From an uncultured Lachnospiraceae bacterium (GTDB lineage: Bacteria; Bacillota; Clostridia; Lachnospirales; Lachnospiraceae): 64,000 nt of DNA. The DNA is taken from assembly GCA_902781655.1 (NCBI GenBank), contig CACZJZ010000006.1:1-64000 (forward strand). Direction: 5' to 3'. Below the pieces are notes generated by a model, which had not been told where the DNA came from, made no database searches, and was given only the letters and a program-made list of their open reading frames with translations. The position numbers and the translations under genes were made by a program. This document shows, piece after piece, positions 24,507 to 32,348 of the stretch (its first letter is position 1; every line of letters starts with the position of its first letter).

Positions 24507-25625
24507 ATGATCAGTGCATTCGGAATCGTGAATTCCTCCAACGGCCGTTACCATGTGGAGGGGCTTGAGGACTATCGTCCGATCGGCGCCTTTTCATTCC
24601 TTGGAAGATACCGGGTGATCGATTTTCCGGTCTCCAATCTGTCAAACAGCGACATTGACCGGATTCAGGTCTATGTCAGCCAGAATCCCCGCTCTCTGGC
24701 CGAGCATCTGAGCTACGGGCAGCATTACAATATCAATGCCAAGCGCGGAAAGCTGCAGCTGTTGTTCAACCAGGACAGCCGTGTGAACCCGATCTATAAT
24801 ACGGACATTCGTGCCTACCATGACAACCTCGATGTGATCAGGCGGATGCAGCAGGACTATGTGGTCATCACAGCAGGAAACTGGATTTTTACGGAAAATT
24901 TTCAGGAACTGCTGGAGACGCATGTGGCCAGCGGCGCGGATGTGACGCTCCTGTATCACAAGTCGTCGACGGCGGACCGCCATTACCGCAATAGCAATAT
25001 TCTCGAACTCAACCGGCAGAAGGGTGTGAAGAGCATCAAGCCGAATGATCTGACACAGGCGAACCGGAATGTTTTTATGGATACCTATGTCATGAGCAAG
25101 AACCGGTTTATCGACCTGATCGAAAAGGCGGTTGCAAAATCATCCATTTACAATCTGACGGATATTCTGAACGCGGAGAACGACGAGCTGGACATTCGCG
25201 GCGTTCAGCACAAGGGAAGCTATGTGGCATCGATCTATGACGTCAAAAGCTATTTTGATGCGAATATGAACCTGCTGGACTACGATGTAGCCGCTGGCCT
25301 GGTGAATGCAAAGTGGCCGATTTATACGCAGACGACAGACGCCAGTCCGGTGCATTATTTCAAGGGCGCAGAGGTGACGAATTCCATGATCGCCAACGGC
25401 TGTATCATCCGCGGAACCGTGGAAAATTCGATCATTGGCCGCGGTGTGACCATTGGAAAGGGTGCGGTAGTGAAGCATTGCATGGTGCTCAGCCATTCCG
25501 TGATCGGCGATGGGGTCCATATTGAAAATCAGATCGTCGATAAATGGGCGCAGGTTCTTCATGTGAAGGAACTCAGCGCAACGGAGGAGGATCCGGGCTA
25601 CGTTCGCAGAGAAGACGTTTTGTGA
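24507..25625 (+). CDS. glgD: Glucose-1-phosphate adenylyltransferase regulatory subunit
   Basis: A 372-residue GlgD paralogue of GlgC. It has the same fold, but the pyrophosphorylase motif GGRGSRL of GlgC is replaced by NSSNGRYHVEGLEDYRPIG, so it is expected to be catalytically weak and to act by raising the activity of GlgC, as described for Firmicutes. GRYRVIDFPVSNLSNSDIDRIQVY follows at the place of the GlgC substrate loop. The C-terminus again has beta-helix repeats (VENSIIGRGVTIGKGAVVKHC). No glgA, glgB or glgP is in the window. Confidence 0.95.
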   Translation: MISAFGIVNSSNGRYHVEGLEDYRPIGAFSFLGRYRVIDFPVSNLSNSDIDRIQVYVSQNPRSLAEHLSYGQHYNINAKRGKLQLLFNQDSRVNPIYNTDIRAYHDNLDVIRRMQQDYVVITAGNWIFTENFQELLETHVASGADVTLLYHKSSTADRHYRNSNILELNRQKGVKSIKPNDLTQANRNVFMDTYVMSKNRFIDLIEKAVAKSSIYNLTDILNAENDELDIRGVQHKGSYVASIYDVKSYFDANMNLLDYDVAAGLVNAKWPIYTQTTDASPVHYFKGAEVTNSMIANGCIIRGTVENSIIGRGVTIGKGAVVKHCMVLSHSVIGDGVHIENQIVDKWAQVLHVKELSATEEDPGYVRREDVL

Positions 25626-25658
25626 GCGGAGAGCAGGGCTGCGGCACGGGGTATAAAT

Positions 25659-26714
25659 ATGGCATATGAATTACAGGAAGCCCGCCGGCTGGTTCTGGAG
25701 GCGGGGCACAGGATGCAGCGCGACGGACTCATCGCCCGGACATGGGGCAATATCAGCGCGAGAATTTCAGATACAGAGATGGTGATCACGCCGAGCGGGC
25801 GTTCCTATGATTCGCTCGTTCCGGAGGATATCGTCAGAGTCCATATTGACGATGGAACGTGGGTGGAGGAGACGGCAGCGGGACGAAAACCGGTGAGGCC
25901 GTCCAGTGAAAAGCTCGTTCATATGGCGATTTATCAGGAACGGCCCGGAGTGAATTTTATCATTCACACGCATCAGGCATATGCCTCCGCGCTCAGTGTT
26001 CTCGGAAGAGATCTCGGCGATCCGGTCCTGCCATGTGCCGCATATGGGATGAACGCAACCCGCCTCCTGCAGGACAATGTCGCGGCGGCGGTGAAGAGAC
26101 ATCCGGAAGCCCGTTGGGTGTTGATGAAGAACCACGGCGCCGTGGTGTTCGACTCGTCCTATGAGGCAGCGGCAGAGGACGCCAGGGCGCTGGAGATGGA
26201 AGCACGGGAGGAGTACCGGCGGCTTGCCGGGGACGTTCCGGAGGTGTCATTTGGCCTCACTGCGGCGGAAGCAGATGGGTGCATACGTTATCGGGAGAAG
26301 CTTTCGTTTCAGGATTTTCTGCCCGGCCTTTGTGTGTGGAGGGTGACCTCTCCGGTTCTGCGTGCGGCTTCCCGTTTCGGGATTCCGATGCCGGCGTATC
26401 TGGATGATCTTGCGCAAATTTCCGGACCAGTTGTGGCCTGCGCCGAAGAACAGACCTGGATGGAAGAGGCAGGGTGCAGACTGGGCGTGGAGAAGGACAC
26501 CGCGCTGCTTGTCCGCGGAAACGGCGCGATCTGCGTGGGAGCGAATGAGGAGGAGACGGGCGCGGTTGCCATGGTCCTGGAGAAGAATGCGCTGGCGTTT
26601 CTGCTGGCGGAAAGACGGAGACAGGCGGGAGAGCAGGTTGCGGTTCTCGACAGCCATGCGGCGGAAGAGGATCGGAAGAGCTACCTGGATCATTACTCGA
26701 ACCTGATGCATTAA
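25659..26714 (+). CDS. Class II aldolase/adducin family protein with two domains
   Basis: A 351-residue protein. Residues 5-210 form a class II aldolase domain of the fuculose-phosphate aldolase type: GLIARTWGNISARISDTEMVITPSG, VNFIIHTHQAYASALS with the zinc histidines, and VLMKNHGAVVFDSSYEAAAEDARALEMEA. About 225-330 looks like a second, reduced copy, with ALLVRGNGAICVGANEEETGAVAMVLEKNALAFLLAE corresponding to the third block of the first domain but lacking the HTH zinc motif. Usual family members have about 210-230 residues, so this is an internal duplication or fusion. The substrate, probably a phosphorylated or free ketose, is not predictable. Confidence 0.82.
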   Translation: MAYELQEARRLVLEAGHRMQRDGLIARTWGNISARISDTEMVITPSGRSYDSLVPEDIVRVHIDDGTWVEETAAGRKPVRPSSEKLVHMAIYQERPGVNFIIHTHQAYASALSVLGRDLGDPVLPCAAYGMNATRLLQDNVAAAVKRHPEARWVLMKNHGAVVFDSSYEAAAEDARALEMEAREEYRRLAGDVPEVSFGLTAAEADGCIRYREKLSFQDFLPGLCVWRVTSPVLRAASRFGIPMPAYLDDLAQISGPVVACAEEQTWMEEAGCRLGVEKDTALLVRGNGAICVGANEEETGAVAMVLEKNALAFLLAERRRQAGEQVAVLDSHAAEEDRKSYLDHYSNLMH

Positions 26715-26771
26715 ATCCATGTACTGAATCAGAATGTGCCGGTGACCCGGAGAAAAAAGAACAAAAGTATG

Positions 26772-26810
26772 ACAGGGACAGCAGAAAATCGCTGTCCCTG
26801 TCTGTTTTTT
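26772..26810 (+). terminator. Terminator between the aldolase-like gene and the convergent PBP gene
   Basis: ACAGGGACAGC (26772-26782) and GCTGTCCCTGT (26791-26801) are perfect 11-base arms around an 8-base loop, followed by a T run at 26805-26810. Confidence 0.85.
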
Positions 26811-26819
26811 GTGAAGGCG

Positions 26820-29765
26820 TCATTGCGTCGGCTGCCCATTACCGGCATCCGCGGCCGGCTGGGCGACTGCCGCATTGCCGCCAGTGTTCTGCCCGGTCTG
26901 GGCAGCGGCATCGCCGGCAGCATTCTGCCCGGTCTGGGCAGCTGCATCACCGCCATCGCCTGCTCCGGTGCCGGAGCCTGATCCATCGCCGGCAGCAGTA
27001 CCGGCCGCTGCCGCAGCAGCCATCTGCTGCTGATTCACCACTGCATTGTTGTAGTTGGTCTGTGCCTGATTGACGGCTGCCTGGGCGTTGTCGATCGCCG
27101 ACTGATCTCCCGACTGCTGTGCCTCCACCAGCTTGCTCTGTGCATCCTGCAGAGCTGCTGTCGCAGACTGCAGGATGAGGTTCGCCTCATCCAGATTGGC
27201 GGCAGCCTCCGACTGGGCGTTCCTGGCATCGAGCTCCGCCTGCTCCTGCAGGACTTTGGCCTGTCCCTCAGGCGTCGCCATGAATGCGGCGGTATGCTCG
27301 CAGGTCTGTCCCACCTTGTCCGGATCGATGGTCAGGACACCCTGCACCTTGAACGGGCAGGCATCCGCTGCAGGCAGTCCGCTGTAGGCACAGATCATGC
27401 CGGAGTAGTGCACATTACAGGTCTTCGTAGGCACCGTATCTTTGTCAAAATACTCTGTGCCGAGGGTCGCATCGCACAGGCCGGGCACCGGCAAAAGACC
27501 GGATGCGGTGCAGATAGTCGTCTGAACGATGCCATCCGGCTGCTCGAAGTCCTGGTAGGCGAGTCCCTCATGGATCTTTTCCATGCAGCCGCGCCAGACT
27601 TTCTGTGCAAGCGCGCGCTTTTCGGAGTTGTTGAGCTTGGTGTTGTCGTCATAGCCGCACCAGGCAGTCGCAGTGTAGTAGTTCGTGTATCCGGCAAACC
27701 ATTCATCGTTGTAGTCGGAGGTGGTACCGGTTTTTCCGGCGATGGCAGTTGTCCCGAAGTCGGTCCTGGTGCCGGTGCCCTTCTTCACAACATCCTCCAT
27801 GGCAGAGGTGAGCAGCCAGGCTGTGGTCGCCTTCAGGACGCGGTGGCTGTTGGAATCATTGACCTGCGTGTTATCAAGGATGATGTTGCCATCGTGGTCT
27901 GTGATCTTTGTATAGAGCTTCGGCCTGATGTATATCCCCCCGTTTGCAATGGATGCATAGGCGGCGTTCAGCTCATAGTTCTTCACGCCCTTTGTGATGC
28001 CGCCCAGGGCGAGTGTGAGCTGTACATCGGAGTATACCTTCCCGTCGATCGTCTCATTATCCACCAGCGTGGAGATGCCGAAATCAAGGCAGTAATCATA
28101 GCCGAGCCGCGGCGTGATCTGTTCGAGCGTCTTGACTGTGACGATATTCATGGAGTCCTGGATTCCGCGCCGCAGAGAGGAGAGGCCGCGATAGGCTTCC
28201 CCATACCAGTTGCGCACCGGAGTGCCGTCCGGATAGGTGTAAGGGGCGTCGTCCTGCGTTGTGGCGAGCGTCAGTCCGGCGCTGTCCAGGGCAGGCGCAT
28301 AGGTGGAAAGAATTTTGAAGGTAGAACCCGGCTGACGGTAGGTGTCTGTGCAGCGGTTCAGTGTCCTGCTCGCCGTCTTCTGGCCGCGTCCGCCGACCAT
28401 CGCCAGAATCTCGCCGGTGTGCTGATCCTCCACCGTGAAGGAAATCTGCGGCTGCGGCGCGATGTTGACAGACTCGCCGGCGACCGTATCCCCGGCTTTC
28501 ACCATCGCGCTCTTATACTGCTCCGCCATGGCCTTCGCATCTTCTGTGCTTGCGAACTCCAGAGTGCTGCCGAGATTATTCTCCTTCATCCAGGCAAGCA
28601 TCATGTTGGAGCTGTAGTTTGTCATTGTGCCGGAAGAATCGCGGACAGACAGCTGATAATCCAGAAGATACGAGGTGTCAGCCGGGTAATTGGATTCATC
28701 AGAGCAGTAGTCGTCGCAGATCTGCTGAATTTTTGTATTTTGCGTTGAGTAAATATTCAGACCGCCGGAGTAGAGCAGGGTGTACGCCTGCGATTCTGTG
28801 TAGCCGTTATTCTGCAGGTCTTCCAGAACCTGGTTCGTGAGGGCGTCGACGAAATAGGAGTTGACCGCCTGATCCTCCGTCTGGGTGTCGATGACCTGAA
28901 TGCGGGAATAGACATCGTCCGCGACTGCCTCGTCATACGCGGTCTGGTCGATGTAGCCCTGCTCCAGCATATATTCCAGAACGGTAGCGCGGCGCTCCGC
29001 GTTTTTTTCCGGATACACGATGGGATCGAACTTTGTCGGGTTCTGTGTGATGCCGGCAATGACTGCGCACTCCGACAGATTGAGATCGCTCACCGATTTG
29101 CCAAAATAGCGCAGAGAAGCGGCCTGGACGCCATAGCAGCCATGGCCCAGGTTGATGGTGTTCATATAGTTGATCAGGATGTCGTCCTTGCTCATTTTCT
29201 TTTCGAGCTCGACGGCGAGATACTGCTCCTGAATTTTACGCTTCACGCTCTCGGTAAATGTCTCACTGGTCCAGCCGGTGAAGACGTTGTTCTTGATGAG
29301 CTGCTGGGTGATGGTGGAAGCACCCTCGGAAAAGCTGCCGGTCGTGATGCCCTTGACGGCAGCGCGGAGAATACCCTGAATATCGATGCCGTTGTGATCG
29401 TAGAAGCGGTCATCCTCGATGGCGACAAAGGCGTGCTGCAGGTCCTCGGGGACCTGATCTATGGTCACCGGAATGCGGTTGGAATCGGTGGAGACGAGCT
29501 TGGCGGTCTGATTGCCGTCACTGTCGTACACGAACGTGGAGTATCCGGTGGGGGTCACATCGATATTGCCGATGTCAGGCGCAGAGTCGATAATGGAGCG
29601 GAAGGCTCCGATGCCGACACAAAGCGCGAGGATGATGACGGCCAGAATGACAATCAGAAGAATCTGAAGCGCCGCGAGAGCGGCCTTTCGTTCCCGCTTC
29701 TGTGTTTTGCCTGTGAGGCGGCGCTGTTTTGCCGCTACGCTGTCTCTGCTGTAATTTGCATTCAT
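26820..29765 (-). CDS. Class A penicillin-binding protein (bifunctional glycosyltransferase/transpeptidase)
   Basis: A PBP1A-type enzyme of about 981 residues that polymerises and cross-links peptidoglycan outside the membrane. A cytoplasmic basic start is followed by a membrane helix (about 28-55). The GT51 domain has VAIEDDRFYDHNGIDIQG with its catalytic Glu and EGASTITQQLIKN. The transpeptidase has the three penicillin-binding motifs: STFK (about 477), SMN in GIQDSMNIVTVK, and KTGT (about 676). After about residue 840 comes a charged helical stretch with coiled-coil character, then a Gly/Ala/Gln tail with a 12-residue repeat. The start at 29765 is an ATG; a TTG at 29783 is in frame but is only one base from the AGAAAGG. 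Confidence 0.93.
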   Translation of the reverse strand: MNANYSRDSVAAKQRRLTGKTQKRERKAALAALQILLIVILAVIILALCVGIGAFRSIIDSAPDIGNIDVTPTGYSTFVYDSDGNQTAKLVSTDSNRIPVTIDQVPEDLQHAFVAIEDDRFYDHNGIDIQGILRAAVKGITTGSFSEGASTITQQLIKNNVFTGWTSETFTESVKRKIQEQYLAVELEKKMSKDDILINYMNTINLGHGCYGVQAASLRYFGKSVSDLNLSECAVIAGITQNPTKFDPIVYPEKNAERRATVLEYMLEQGYIDQTAYDEAVADDVYSRIQVIDTQTEDQAVNSYFVDALTNQVLEDLQNNGYTESQAYTLLYSGGLNIYSTQNTKIQQICDDYCSDESNYPADTSYLLDYQLSVRDSSGTMTNYSSNMMLAWMKENNLGSTLEFASTEDAKAMAEQYKSAMVKAGDTVAGESVNIAPQPQISFTVEDQHTGEILAMVGGRGQKTASRTLNRCTDTYRQPGSTFKILSTYAPALDSAGLTLATTQDDAPYTYPDGTPVRNWYGEAYRGLSSLRRGIQDSMNIVTVKTLEQITPRLGYDYCLDFGISTLVDNETIDGKVYSDVQLTLALGGITKGVKNYELNAAYASIANGGIYIRPKLYTKITDHDGNIILDNTQVNDSNSHRVLKATTAWLLTSAMEDVVKKGTGTRTDFGTTAIAGKTGTTSDYNDEWFAGYTNYYTATAWCGYDDNTKLNNSEKRALAQKVWRGCMEKIHEGLAYQDFEQPDGIVQTTICTASGLLPVPGLCDATLGTEYFDKDTVPTKTCNVHYSGMICAYSGLPAADACPFKVQGVLTIDPDKVGQTCEHTAAFMATPEGQAKVLQEQAELDARNAQSEAAANLDEANLILQSATAALQDAQSKLVEAQQSGDQSAIDNAQAAVNQAQTNYNNAVVNQQQMAAAAAAGTAAGDGSGSGTGAGDGGDAAAQTGQNAAGDAAAQTGQNTGGNAAVAQPAADAGNGQPTQ
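26887..26951. repeat. 36-base tandem repeat in the PBP tail
   Basis: The 29-base stretch beginning TTCTGCCCGGTCTGGGCAGC occurs at 26887 and again 36 bases later with two changes. It encodes the 12-residue repeat GDAAAQTGQN plus two residues on the minus strand. Such units tend to change copy number between strains. Confidence 0.75.
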
Positions 29766-29836
29766 TCTCTTAGATGTAATCAATCCTTTCTGGGTCGGCG
29801 CGGGGAAAAATCTGGTTCCGCCGCATGATTACAGGT

Positions 29837-29845
29837 ATTATATCA
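29837..29845 (-). promoter_or_regulatory. Promoter (-10) of the PBP gene
   Basis: The minus strand reads TGATATAAT, a perfect extended -10 box, about 72 bases before the PBP ATG. The -35 region is poor. It lies in the 179-base gap between the divergent PBP and yigZ genes. Confidence 0.5.
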
Positions 29846-29944
29846 TAAAGACAAAACACACGCATAACTGGCAGAATTTGGCATACCCGCGGGTGGTTCC
29901 AGGTGAGTTGTGCCAATTGAAAATGTCATGATCGGAGGGCTTCT

Positions 29945-30601
29945 ATGGAAGAGAAGGGCAGCTGTCGGATTATCGCCAGCCCCGGCTATGGCGAGGTTGA
30001 GGAGAAAAATTCGAGGTTTCTTTCGGAGGCACTGTTTGTGGATTCCGAGGAGGCGGCGCGGGGCGAACTCACACGGGTGCGGAAACAGTATTATGATGCC
30101 AGACATCACTGCAGCGCCTGGATTATCGGACCGGGAGGAGAGAACGCGCGGTCCGGAGATGACGGAGAGCCGGCCGGAACGGCGGGCAGGCCGATCCTGG
30201 AGGTGATCCGCGGCGCCGGCGTGACCAACGCCATGGTGGTGGTCACGCGGTACTTCGGCGGCACGCTCCTCGGGACCGGCGGACTGGTCCGGGCCTATAC
30301 CGCTGCGGCCAGGGAGGCGCTGGAGCATGCGGCGATTCGGGAGCTATGCTTATGTGAGATGCTGGAGGTGTCGGCAGATTACGCAGAATATGAGAAAATC
30401 CGCCGATATTTCGCGCAGAACGGTCTTGCTCCGGTGCAGACGGACTATACGGACAGGGTGTCCCTGCGGATTCCGGTGCGGATCCGGGAGCTTGAGAAAA
30501 CGGAGCGGGAGATTATCTCACTCACCGCAGGGAAATGCCGGCTTTCCAGGAAAGGACAAGAGTATTATCCGGTTGGCGGAGCGGCTCTTTCGCAGGCATG
30601 A
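29945..30601 (+). CDS. YigZ/IMPACT family protein
   Basis: A 218-residue protein of the YigZ family (UPF0029 plus DUF1949 domain). The N-terminal domain contains the family signature GDDGEPAGTAGRPILEVIRGAGVTNAMVVVTRYFGGTLLGTGGLVRAYTAAAREAL at about 73-128. The C-terminal ferredoxin-like domain follows from about 140. Related proteins bind ribosomes or nucleic acid, but a defined activity is not established for the bacterial members. CGGAGGG 7 bases before the ATG supports the start. Confidence 0.88.
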   Translation: MEEKGSCRIIASPGYGEVEEKNSRFLSEALFVDSEEAARGELTRVRKQYYDARHHCSAWIIGPGGENARSGDDGEPAGTAGRPILEVIRGAGVTNAMVVVTRYFGGTLLGTGGLVRAYTAAAREALEHAAIRELCLCEMLEVSADYAEYEKIRRYFAQNGLAPVQTDYTDRVSLRIPVRIRELEKTEREIISLTAGKCRLSRKGQEYYPVGGAALSQA

Positions 30602-30664
30602 AATCCTCAGGAAACGGGAAAATGAAAGCAGCCACAGCTTACACAGATTTTACAGTCTGCAAGG

Positions 30665-30693
30665 TTGACACGTGTTTCCGGGACTCGTAAAGT
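30665..30693 (+). promoter_or_regulatory. Possible promoter of mgtE
   Basis: TTGACA (30665-30670) and TAAAGT (30688-30693) are 17 bases apart. Transcription would begin near 30700, giving a leader of about 175 bases. Confidence 0.45.
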
Positions 30694-30717
30694 TACGAAG
30701 GAAGTCCCGGGGACACG
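30671..30717 (+). repeat. Inverted repeat upstream of mgtE
   Basis: CGTGTTTCCGGGACT (30671-30685) pairs with AGTCCCGGGGACACG (about 30703-30717) apart from the TT/GG pair, with a small inner stem CGTAA/TTACG. It overlaps the promoter and predicted start of transcription. There is no T run, so it is not a terminator; a DNA operator or an mRNA 5' structure are both possible. Confidence 0.5.
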
Positions 30718-30782
30718 GGCGGGGCAGAAGAAATGCCTGATATGAAATGCGCGACTTTTTCTCTGAAGGGAGGTGGTTATCC

Positions 30783-30917
30783 ATGGAACAAGCAGCTGGC
30801 TTATCTGACAGTTCTGTGCCGCGATCGTATTTTGCATGGATAACGTCACTGCCCTGCGCAGTGCAGAGAGGAAAATGTCAATGGATACTGAGGAGAGGAA
30901 TGCGGCGGAAACGCTGA
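30783..30917 (+). CDS. Possible 44-residue leader ORF overlapping the start of mgtE
   Basis: An ATG at 30783 is preceded by GGGAGGTGG at 30770-30777, the strongest Shine-Dalgarno in this region. The frame runs 44 codons to TGA at 30915-30917 and overlaps the first 43 bases of mgtE in another frame. The predicted peptide begins MEQAAGLSDSSVPRSYF and ends in a basic stretch. It resembles no MgtE sequence, so it is not simply the mgtE N-terminus after a frameshift. It may be a regulatory leader; no independent support. Confidence 0.4.
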   Translation: MEQAAGLSDSSVPRSYFAWITSLPCAVQRGKCQWILRRGMRRKR

Positions 30918-32236
30918 AGGAGCTGCTGGATACCAAACAATATACTGTCCTCCGCCAGACGATGGAGGATATGCAGGACGCGGATATCGCGGCTGTCATG
31001 GATGAGATGGAGGACGAGGATACCCTGAAGATGTTCCGTCTTCTTCCCAAGGACATGGCGGCGGATGTGTTCGCGCAGCTTGAGATTGACGCGCAGCAGT
31101 ACATCATCCAGTCTTTGTCCGAGAGTGAGTCAGCCAGCGTCATCGACAATCTGATGGCGGACGACGCGACGGATCTTCTGGAAGAGATGCCCGCAAACGT
31201 CGTGCGTAAAATTCTGGCAAACGCCAAGCCGGAGACCAGGGCGGATATCAATCGCCTGATGCAGTATCCGGAGGACTCGGCCGGCAGCATTATGACGGTC
31301 GAATACGTGGATCTGAAGGAGGAAATGACGGTTGCGGACGCGATCGGGCGCATCCGGATGATCGGGCTTGACTCTGAGACGGTCAATATCTGTTATGTGG
31401 TCGACAAGCAGCGGATTCTGAAGGGGACGGTGGCGCTGCGGTATCTTCTCATACGGAGGAATGACGAGAAGATCGGGGACATCATGAATGAAAACGTGGT
31501 CAGCATCACGACCACGACGGACCAGGAAGAGGCGGCAGCCCTCTTCAAGAAATATGATTTTACGGCCATGCCGGTGGTCGACAACGAGGACCGGATGGTG
31601 GGTATCATCACCATCGACGATGTGGTCGATATCATTGATGAGGAGGCTACCGAGGATATCGAGAAGATGGCCGCCATCATCCCGACAGAGAAGCCCTATT
31701 TCAGGACGACGACGCTGGATACCTATAAGAAGCGCATGCCCTGGCTGCTGATTCTGATGATCTCGGCAACCTTTACCGGCAAAATCATCACGAGTTATGA
31801 GAATGCGCTGGCAGCCTGCACGGTGCTGACCGCCTATATCCCGATGCTGATGGACACCGGCGGCAATTCCGGATCGCAGGCCAGCGTCTCCATCATCCGC
31901 GGACTGTCGCTGAAGGAAATTGAGTTCCGGGATTTTTTCCGCGTGATCTGGAAGGAGATGCGGGTTGCAGTTCTGTGCGGCCTGACCCTGGCCGGCATCA
32001 ATTTCATCAAGCTGATGCTGCTTGACCGGATCGCGGTGCCGGTGGCGCTCGTTGTGTGCATCACCATGGTGTTCGTGGTGCTTTTTGCCAAGTGCATCGG
32101 TGCGATTCTGCCTCTCGTGGCGGACCGTCTGGGCTTTGATCCGGCGGTCATGGCAAGCCCGCTCCTCACCACAATTGTGGATGCGGTGTCGCTTCTGATT
32201 TATTTCAGTATCGCGACAAGGCTTCTGCATCTGTGA
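30875..32236 (+). CDS. mgtE: Magnesium transporter MgtE
   Basis: A 453-residue Mg2+ channel of the MgtE family. It has the N-terminal superhelical domain (MEDMQDADIAAVMDEMEDEDTLKMFRLLPKDMAADVFAQL), a pair of CBS domains (MTVEYVDLKEEMTVADAIGRIR; MNENVVSITTTTDQEEAAALFKKYDFTAMPVVD) that sense Mg2+, and a C-terminal membrane domain with five helices and the signature DTGGNSGSQASVSIIRGL. Several starts are possible: ATG 30836, 30875 and 30881. AGAGAGG at 30865-30871 favours 30875 or 30881. The gene faces typA and the two share a bidirectional terminator. Confidence 0.94.
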   Translation: MSMDTEERNAAETLKELLDTKQYTVLRQTMEDMQDADIAAVMDEMEDEDTLKMFRLLPKDMAADVFAQLEIDAQQYIIQSLSESESASVIDNLMADDATDLLEEMPANVVRKILANAKPETRADINRLMQYPEDSAGSIMTVEYVDLKEEMTVADAIGRIRMIGLDSETVNICYVVDKQRILKGTVALRYLLIRRNDEKIGDIMNENVVSITTTTDQEEAAALFKKYDFTAMPVVDNEDRMVGIITIDDVVDIIDEEATEDIEKMAAIIPTEKPYFRTTTLDTYKKRMPWLLILMISATFTGKIITSYENALAACTVLTAYIPMLMDTGGNSGSQASVSIIRGLSLKEIEFRDFFRVIWKEMRVAVLCGLTLAGINFIKLMLLDRIAVPVALVVCITMVFVVLFAKCIGAILPLVADRLGFDPAVMASPLLTTIVDAVSLLIYFSIATRLLHL

Positions 32237-32270
32237 TGAGGGCAGAAAACAGGAAACAGGAAACAGAAAA

Positions 32271-32320
32271 CGGGCCGGAGACATCTGATGCAAAATACCA
32301 GATGCCTCCGGCTCGTTTTT
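32271..32320. terminator. Bidirectional terminator between mgtE and typA
   Basis: A 17-base stem from 32271-32287 and 32299-32315 pairs in 16 positions (one A-C mismatch, one G-T) and ends in TTTTT on the plus strand. A-rich sequence before it gives TTTT on the minus strand, so both converging genes can use it. Confidence 0.85.
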
Positions 32321-32348
32321 CAAATTCTGTAAAAGTCCGCGGGACTCA

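Noticed and set aside
27294-28748. Long open frame on the plus strand opposite the PBP gene
   Set aside because: It is the antisense shadow of a conserved PBP in GC-rich DNA; the translation has no domain and no ribosome-binding site.
30602-30870. M-box riboswitch before mgtE
   Set aside because: The conserved M-box segments were not found on reading; only a plain inverted repeat is present.
30783-30917. Frameshifted true N-terminus of mgtE
   Set aside because: The translated short frame has no similarity to the MgtE N-terminal domain, and mgtE has its own start at 30875.
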